Shown here: positions 5,853 through 10,137 of the stretch, in pieces
Numbering within the stretch: the first letter of the stretch is position 1
Layout of the letters: every line of letters begins with the position of its first letter
Origin: UBA8515 sp036170795
GTDB lineage: Bacteria > Patescibacteriota > Minisyncoccia > Phycocordibacterales > UBA9973
DNA: 10,137 bases
Assembly: GCA_036170795.1 (NCBI GenBank)
Contig: JAVHPX010000043.1
Coordinates: 1-10,137, forward strand
Direction: 5' to 3'
Position numbers and translations under genes: made by a program
The notes under the pieces: model-generated
The model's input: the letters and a program-made list of their open reading frames with translations, nothing else
Told to the model about the DNA's origin: nothing
The model's database searches: none

Positions 5853-5966
5853 ATGTTACAATATATAAATAATGCAAAACAAATTGATCCTAAAGAATGG
5901 GGGAAACGGGGGATTTGGCAACGTATACGAGAAGTCTTTGCTCTAAAATTTACAAAGCAATACTAA
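5853..5966 (+). CDS. Possible 37-residue basic protein
   Basis: ATG 5853 to TAA 5966 codes 37 residues: a short N-terminus MLQYINNAKQ followed by IDPKEWGKRGIWQRIREVF and ALKFTKQY. The second half is a plausible amphipathic basic helix with two Trp. It fills most of the 179-bp gap between the divergent PAP2 gene and secD, and the next promoter (5978) starts just after its stop. The start is only 16 bp from the PAP2 ATG and has no good Shine-Dalgarno; the TACAAT at 5857-5862 lies inside the ORF, which is against a simple promoter for it. Another frame (ATG 5872, 24 residues) overlaps it. I do not recognise a family. Confidence 0.35.
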   Translation: MLQYINNAKQIDPKEWGKRGIWQRIREVFALKFTKQY

Positions 5967-5977
5967 GTGTCCATATC

Positions 5978-6006
5978 TTGCTTTTTTTGTAAAAACCCTA
6001 TAGAAT
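5978..6006 (+). promoter_or_regulatory. Promoter of secDF
   Basis: TTGCTT (5978-5983), 17-nt spacer, TAGAAT (6001-6006). ATG 6016 starts 10 nt after the -10, leaving a leader of only about 3 nt, so translation would begin without a Shine-Dalgarno. Confidence 0.6.
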
Positions 6007-6015
6007 ATCTCTATT

Positions 6016-7416
6016 ATGTGGAAAACAAGAATTACAGCATTACTTATACTCTTACTTGGTATTGGGGTTGGTTTTTTTGTTTATAAATCAGAAATAGCTC
6101 ATAGACGTATAGCTAAAGATACAGTTGCTCATGGAGTAGCTAAGTTTCCATTTAAACTTGGTCTTGATTTATCCGGTGGTACTCATTTAGTTTATCATGC
6201 AGATGTTTCAAAAGTTTCAGGAAGTCAAATAACAGATTCAATGAATGCTCTTCGTGATGTTATTGAACGTCGTGTAAATATTTTTGGTGTATCTGAGCCA
6301 GTCATTGCTGTTCAAAATGGAGGATTTTCTAATGCAGGAGAAGAACGTTTAATCGTTGATCTTCCGGGAGTTACTGATGTATCTAAAGCTGTTACTATGA
6401 TTGGGCAAACTCCACTTCTTGAATTTAAAACTGAAAATCCAAATAAAAATAGTCCACAAAAAGCAACAATTGGTAAAAATGGAGTTGTGAATGTTGCTGC
6501 TCCAGAGCCGTATATTTCAACTGAGCTAACAGGACGATATCTCGATAAAGCAATACTTGAATTTGATCAAACTAGTGGTCAGCCTATTGTCTCCCTTCAA
6601 TTTAATTCCGAAGGTTCTATACTTTTTGAAAAAATTACTCGTGAGAATGTTGGTAAATCAGTTGCGATATTCCTAGATGGACAACCTATTTCTATACCTG
6701 TAGTCAATAGTATTATCACTGGTGGTAAAGCTCAGATATCAGGTAATTTTACGATACAAGAAGCTAAACTTCTTGTTGGTCGTTTAAATTCTGGTGCTCT
6801 TCCTGTACCTATTAGTCTTGTGTCTACTGAGACCATTGGTCCATCACTTGGAGCTCAAGCGACAGCAGCAGGAGTTAAGGCTGCACTTATTGGATTTATA
6901 ACAATCACCATTTTTCTTATAATTTGGTATCGTTTACCGGGTTTAATTGCTGTTATAGCACTTTCTATATATACAGCAATAATGCTTGCGATATTTAAAC
7001 TTTTACCGGTTACCCTTACTGCTGCTGGTATTGCTGGATTTGTAATATCGATTGGTATTGCTGTTGATGCGAACGTCCTTATTTTTGAACGTATTAAAGA
7101 AGAGTTTCGTTTGGGACATTCTATTGAAGAATCAATTAAACATGGCTTTTCACGTGCATGGCTCTCTATTCGTGATTCTAATACTTCAAGTATTATTACA
7201 GCTATTATTCTTTACTGGTTTGGAACAACTCTTATTAAAGGATTTGCATTAACATTTCTTATAGGAGTTATTATTTCAATGATTTCAGCGATATCCATTA
7301 CACGATTGTTCCTCTCTACTCTTAACATTAAAAAGACATCAAAATTTACTAATTTTTTATTTGGGTCAGGATTTAGTTCTGCCAAAGCTATACCTACGTA
7401 TGTAGGTCAAAAATAA
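6016..7416 (+). CDS. secD: SecD, protein translocase accessory subunit
   Basis: A 466-residue membrane protein that, with SecF, uses the proton gradient to pull proteins out of the SecYEG channel on the outer face. Order of parts: TM1 at 7-23; the large outer P1 region with LGLDLSGGTHLVY (48-60), NIFGVSEPVI (88-97), RLIVDLPGV (111-119) and IGQTPLLEF (129-137); and five more helices from about 288 to 435. The conserved TM4 block GIAVDANVLIFERIKEE (347-363) contains Asp351, matching the aspartate needed for proton-driven function. It is shorter than the 615-residue E. coli SecD because the P1 head insert is smaller, which is usual outside Proteobacteria. It is 3 nt upstream of secF, forming an operon. 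Its start at 6016 is fixed by the promoter just upstream. Confidence 0.95.
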   Translation: MWKTRITALLILLLGIGVGFFVYKSEIAHRRIAKDTVAHGVAKFPFKLGLDLSGGTHLVYHADVSKVSGSQITDSMNALRDVIERRVNIFGVSEPVIAVQNGGFSNAGEERLIVDLPGVTDVSKAVTMIGQTPLLEFKTENPNKNSPQKATIGKNGVVNVAAPEPYISTELTGRYLDKAILEFDQTSGQPIVSLQFNSEGSILFEKITRENVGKSVAIFLDGQPISIPVVNSIITGGKAQISGNFTIQEAKLLVGRLNSGALPVPISLVSTETIGPSLGAQATAAGVKAALIGFITITIFLIIWYRLPGLIAVIALSIYTAIMLAIFKLLPVTLTAAGIAGFVISIGIAVDANVLIFERIKEEFRLGHSIEESIKHGFSRAWLSIRDSNTSSIITAIILYWFGTTLIKGFALTFLIGVIISMISAISITRLFLSTLNIKKTSKFTNFLFGSGFSSAKAIPTYVGQK

Positions 7417-7419
7417 TAT

Positions 7420-8304
7420 ATGTTTGTTATTAAATATAAAAAAATATTTGTTACCATTTCTATAATTCTTGTTTTGTTATCGTTTGGTTTAATATTATAC
7501 TTTGGATTAAAACTAGGTATTGATTTTAAAGGTGGGTCACTTTCTGAAATTGAATATAAAACAGCTCGTCCAGAACAGAATATTGTAGAAAAAGAATTAG
7601 CGCCACTTTCTCTTGGTGAAGTTATTATCCAACCAACAGGGGATCTTGGATATAGTATTAAGACTCGTGCTGTTGATGAATCTGAACGCGCAAATATTTT
7701 GCAAGTTCTCGGATCTGATGCATCAGAGAAAAGTTTTACTTCTATTGGTCCATCAGTGGGAGCTGAGCTTGTAAGAAAATCTATACTATCCTTTATTCTA
7801 GTATCCCTTGGTATTATATTTTTTATTGCTTTTTCGTTCCGCAAGGTTTCAAAGCCAGTATCATCATGGCAATATGGTTTGATTGCAATTACAACACTTA
7901 TCCACGATATTATGATTCCTGTTGGTGCATTTGTAATACTTTCTCATTTGTATGGTACTGAAGTTGACACATTGTTTGTTGTTGCCATACTTACCATACT
8001 TGGTCTTTCTGTTTCTGACACAATTGTCGTTTTTGATCGTATTCGTGAGAATATTCATACTGGCCATTTTAAGACATTTAATGAGACTGTTGGAAAAAGT
8101 TTGGAGCAAGTATACACTCGGTCTATTGCAACTTCATTAACGGTTATTATGGTACTTCTTGCTCTTGTATTCTTTGGTCCTGCAAGTACTAAAGTTTTTG
8201 CTATGATGCTTACAGCTGGTATGTTCTTCGGGACATATTCCTCAATTTTCTTGGCTTCCCCTCTCTTAGTTTTCATAGAAGATTGGCAGAATAGGAAAAA
8301 ATAA
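7420..8304 (+). CDS. secF: SecF, protein translocase accessory subunit
   Basis: A 294-residue partner of SecD. TM1 lies at about 8-28, then the signature LGIDFKGGS (32-40), a short outer domain (41-115) ending SIGPSVGAEL, and five helices. The conserved LSVSDTIVVFDRIREN (196-211) carries Asp200 and Asp206, and VYTRSIATSLTVI (231-243) follows with the conserved Arg. Length is normal. ATG 7420 comes 3 nt after the secD stop; the sequence before it is AATAATAT with no Shine-Dalgarno, so translation is probably coupled to secD. After the TAA at 8302-8304 a 116-bp gap follows with only a weak TTAGA/TCTAA hairpin (8333-8345) without a T-run, so the terminator is not obvious. Confidence 0.95.
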   Translation: MFVIKYKKIFVTISIILVLLSFGLILYFGLKLGIDFKGGSLSEIEYKTARPEQNIVEKELAPLSLGEVIIQPTGDLGYSIKTRAVDESERANILQVLGSDASEKSFTSIGPSVGAELVRKSILSFILVSLGIIFFIAFSFRKVSKPVSSWQYGLIAITTLIHDIMIPVGAFVILSHLYGTEVDTLFVVAILTILGLSVSDTIVVFDRIRENIHTGHFKTFNETVGKSLEQVYTRSIATSLTVIMVLLALVFFGPASTKVFAMMLTAGMFFGTYSSIFLASPLLVFIEDWQNRKK

Positions 8305-8364
8305 GATAGTTTATATTATGTAGAGTAAAAATATTAGATATTCTAAGCTTGTTGTTGTTTGTGA

Positions 8365-8414
8365 TATACTATATTAAGAATTAAAGTCGTTTTATTAACA
8401 TTAAATTATATAAA
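8365..8414 (+). promoter_or_regulatory. Candidate promoters upstream of lemA
   Basis: Two -10 candidates. TATACT (8365-8370) carries the extended-10 TG at 8362-8363 and would give a leader of about 44 nt. TATAAA (8409-8414) ends 6 nt before ATG 8421 and would give a leaderless mRNA like other genes here. Neither has a good -35. Confidence 0.4.
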
Positions 8415-8420
8415 AATTAT

Positions 8421-8978
8421 ATGTCAATCTTATACATTGTTTTAATAATAATTGTCGCACTAGTTTTATTTTTAGTTTATTATTATAATGGTTTTATTAC
8501 TCTACGTACTCGTGCGCAAGAAGCATGGGCAGATATTGATGTCCAGCTTAAACGTCGTTATGATTTGATCCCTAACTTAGTTAATACTGTTAAGGGTTAT
8601 GCAACTCACGAAAGTACTGCTTTTGAGAAGGTGACTCAGGCACGTGCACAAGCTATGAGTGCTGGTACACCAGCACAAAAAGGTGAAGCTGAAAATCAAC
8701 TAACTGGTACTTTGAAATCACTTTTTGCTATTTCAGAAGCATATCCAGAATTGAAAGCTAATACTAATTTCCTTCAACTTCAAAGTGAACTTTCAGATAC
8801 TGAGAATAAAATTCAAGCTGCTCGAAGATTTTACAATGGCAATGTTCGTGATCTCAATGCTGGTATCCAAATGTTCCCAGGTAATATCATAGCTTCTATG
8901 GGTCACTTTACTAAGATGGATTTCTTCCAGCTCGAAGATGGCAGTGCAGAGAAAGAACCAGTGGAAGTGAAATTCTAA
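8421..8978 (+). CDS. lemA: LemA family protein
   Basis: A 185-residue protein with an N-terminal transmembrane segment (about 3-23, short outer tail) and a cytoplasmic-type helical body. LemA motifs are clear: AWADIDVQLKRRYDLIPNLV (35-54), continuing NTVKGYATHE, then YPELKANTNFLQLQSEL (108-124) and ENKIQAARRFYNGNVRDLN (128-146), with a conserved FPGNIIA (152-158). The biochemical role is not settled; genes of this family often sit next to htpX, as here, which suggests a link with membrane proteolysis or envelope stress. Length matches the family. The body is predicted to be a long four-helix bundle with coiled-coil character at 60-135. It is 52 bp from htpX in the same direction. Confidence 0.93.
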   Translation: MSILYIVLIIIVALVLFLVYYYNGFITLRTRAQEAWADIDVQLKRRYDLIPNLVNTVKGYATHESTAFEKVTQARAQAMSAGTPAQKGEAENQLTGTLKSLFAISEAYPELKANTNFLQLQSELSDTENKIQAARRFYNGNVRDLNAGIQMFPGNIIASMGHFTKMDFFQLEDGSAEKEPVEVKF

Positions 8979-9030
8979 AAATATAAAATTTTAAAATAGT
9001 ATTTCAGAATAATTACCATCAATTAATTTT

Positions 9031-9918
9031 ATGGCGACACTGTATACACAACAATCAAAGAATGTAGGAAAAACTTGGCTCTTGATGAGTGGGTTTTTGA
9101 TTATTGTTATTGGGCTCGGGTTTGTTTTTGCTCGACTTTATAATAATCCTAGTATTTTGTATATTTTTGTAATTTTTTCTGTTGTTATGAATATAGTTGG
9201 TTATTGGTATTCTGATAAAATTGCACTTTCCATTGCAGGTGCTCATCCTGCGACACGTGAAGAATACTTTGACTTGTATACTGTAGTTGAAAATTTATCA
9301 ATTACAGCTGGACTTCCAATGCCAAAGATTTATATTATCCCTGATCCAGCACCAAATGCATTTGCCACAGGGAGAGACAAGAATCATGCAGTTGTGGCAG
9401 CTACAACAGGACTACTTGCAATGATGAATAAAACTGAACTTGAAGGAGTGATAGCTCACGAGCTATCACATATCGGCAATCGTGATATGTTACTTTCAAC
9501 AGTAGCTGTAGTGCTTGTCGGATTTATTGCTATTGCTTCTGATATGTTGATGCGCATGACATTCTTTGGTAGTAGACGTGATGACAGAGAAGGTAATGGG
9601 ATTATTATGATTATTGGTATTGTACTTTCAATACTTGCACCGATCCTTGCAACTATTATACAGCTAGCTATTTCACGTAAACGTGAATATCTTGCTGATG
9701 TATCAGGAGCACTTCTTACTCGTTATCCAGAGGGGCTAGCTTCAGCACTAGAAAAAATTGGTCAATATGATAAGCCGATGATAAAGCATTCCACTGCTAT
9801 TGCACATTTATATATTGCAAACCCTTTTGGTTCGGGTCAATTCGGTAAGAAACTTGGTGGACTATTTTCAACTCATCCTCCAATAGAAGAACGAATTAAA
9901 ATTCTTCGGGGAATGTAA
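9031..9918 (+). CDS. htpX: HtpX-like M48 membrane zinc metalloprotease
   Basis: A 295-residue membrane protease that degrades misfolded membrane proteins. Two N-terminal helices (16-35, 41-60) are followed by the protease domain: PKIYIIPDPAPNAFATGRD (98-116), then the zinc motif HELSH in VIAHELSHIGNRD (140-152), with His143 and His147 as ligands and Glu144 as the general base. Two further helices (about 156-174, 190-212) precede SRKREYLADVSGA (215-227), where Glu219 is the third ligand. THPPIEERI (281-289) near the C-terminus is the usual family end. All key residues are intact and length is typical. The ATG at 9031 lacks a Shine-Dalgarno. It probably shares a transcript with lemA, although the AT-rich gap has TAGTAT at 8997-9002 as a weak extra -10. 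Confidence 0.94.
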   Translation: MATLYTQQSKNVGKTWLLMSGFLIIVIGLGFVFARLYNNPSILYIFVIFSVVMNIVGYWYSDKIALSIAGAHPATREEYFDLYTVVENLSITAGLPMPKIYIIPDPAPNAFATGRDKNHAVVAATTGLLAMMNKTELEGVIAHELSHIGNRDMLLSTVAVVLVGFIAIASDMLMRMTFFGSRRDDREGNGIIMIIGIVLSILAPILATIIQLAISRKREYLADVSGALLTRYPEGLASALEKIGQYDKPMIKHSTAIAHLYIANPFGSGQFGKKLGGLFSTHPPIEERIKILRGM

Positions 9919-9969
9919 TGTGATGCTTGGTAAATAGTCATATTTCTAGTATTATCATTATAGATGTTC

Positions 9970-10034
9970 TTTTCATTTGTGGATTTATTATTATAATTCA
10001 CATATACTACAATGCCTGCCGTAAGGTGGGCATT
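9970..10034 (+). promoter_or_regulatory. Promoter and leader hairpin before tRNA-Ser
   Basis: TATAAT (9992-9997) with TTTTCA (9970-9975) 16 nt before it is a fair promoter for the tRNA; TATACT (10003-10008) is another -10. A 10-bp hairpin with two G·T pairs, AATGCCTGCC-GTAA-GGTGGGCATT (10011-10034), lies 8 nt before the tRNA. It has no T-run, so it is more likely a precursor leader structure than a terminator. The rest of the gap (9919-9969) shows nothing recognisable. Confidence 0.45.
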
Positions 10035-10042
10035 GTGGGTAT

Positions 10043-10132
10043 GGAGAGGTCGCATAGTGGTCTAGTGCACTGCCTTGGAAAGGCAGCAAGGTGTTAAAGC
10101 CTTCGGAGGTTCAAATCCTCTCCTCTCCGCCA
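10043..10132 (+). tRNA. tRNA-Ser (GGA anticodon)
   Basis: A class II tRNA: acceptor stem GGAGAGG/CCTCTCC, anticodon stem CTGCC/GGCAG with loop TTGGAAA and anticodon GGA at 10077-10079, a long variable arm (about 10087-10103) as in all serine tRNAs, T arm GGAGG-TTCAAAT-CCTCT, discriminator G73, and CCA encoded at 10130-10132. It decodes TCC and TCT. It reads in the same direction as htpX. Confidence 0.95.
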
Positions 10133-10137
10133 AAATT

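Noticed and set aside
5872..5946. 24-codon ORF with a kinase-like glycine loop (NGGNGGFGNVYEKS)
   Set aside because: Far too short for a kinase; the glycines come from the GGGGGA-type repeats in the other frame, so the likeness is chance.
7407..8276. Several minus-strand ORFs under secF
   Set aside because: They are shadows of secF, which has full family motifs; their composition is not protein-like.
10011..10034. Terminator for lemA-htpX
   Set aside because: The hairpin has two wobbles and no T-run, and it lies after the tRNA promoter candidates; a leader structure fits better.

Overview
The window is AT-rich DNA that looks like part of a small bacterial genome, most likely of the Candidate Phyla Radiation (Patescibacteria), perhaps Parcubacteria. 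This lineage call is inference. It rests on a group I intron inside the 23S rRNA, a broken PaaX/Cas2-like gene with a hydrophobic N-terminus of a kind common in those genomes, very short gene gaps, and mostly missing Shine-Dalgarno sequences. All protein genes end in TAA or TAG and read through in the standard code.

Region 1 (1-1057) is the 3' half of an rRNA operon: the end of 23S interrupted by a 305-nt group I intron, a spacer with an unusual CAT-anticodon tRNA enclosed by a long-range helix, 5S rRNA, and a strong 17-bp hairpin terminator. Region 2 (1058-2347) is the least ordinary protein-coding part. A PaaX/Cas2-like regulator is split by an in-frame TAA and flanked by two copies of a 36-nt imperfect palindrome. 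After it comes a small membrane-anchored protein whose promoter holds a run of ten G between the -35 and -10, and a second copy of the rRNA terminator hairpin.

Region 3 (2348-5114) reads rightward: a one-pass membrane protein with a four-cysteine motif, rodA (peptidoglycan polymerase), and folD (one-carbon metabolism). A PAP2 lipid phosphatase (5120-5836) reads leftward and meets folD tail to tail, 5 bp apart. Region 4 (5853-8304) holds a possible 37-residue ORF, then secD and secF. Region 5 (8421-9918) is a lemA-htpX pair. A tRNA-Ser(GGA) with encoded CCA closes the window.

Taken together, most protein genes serve the cell envelope: wall elongation (rodA), lipid-carrier or lipid phosphate turnover (PAP2), protein export (secDF) and membrane protein quality control (lemA-htpX). 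Several starts lie only 6-10 nt after a -10-like hexamer, which suggests leaderless or nearly leaderless mRNAs; folD is the clear exception with a strong Shine-Dalgarno.
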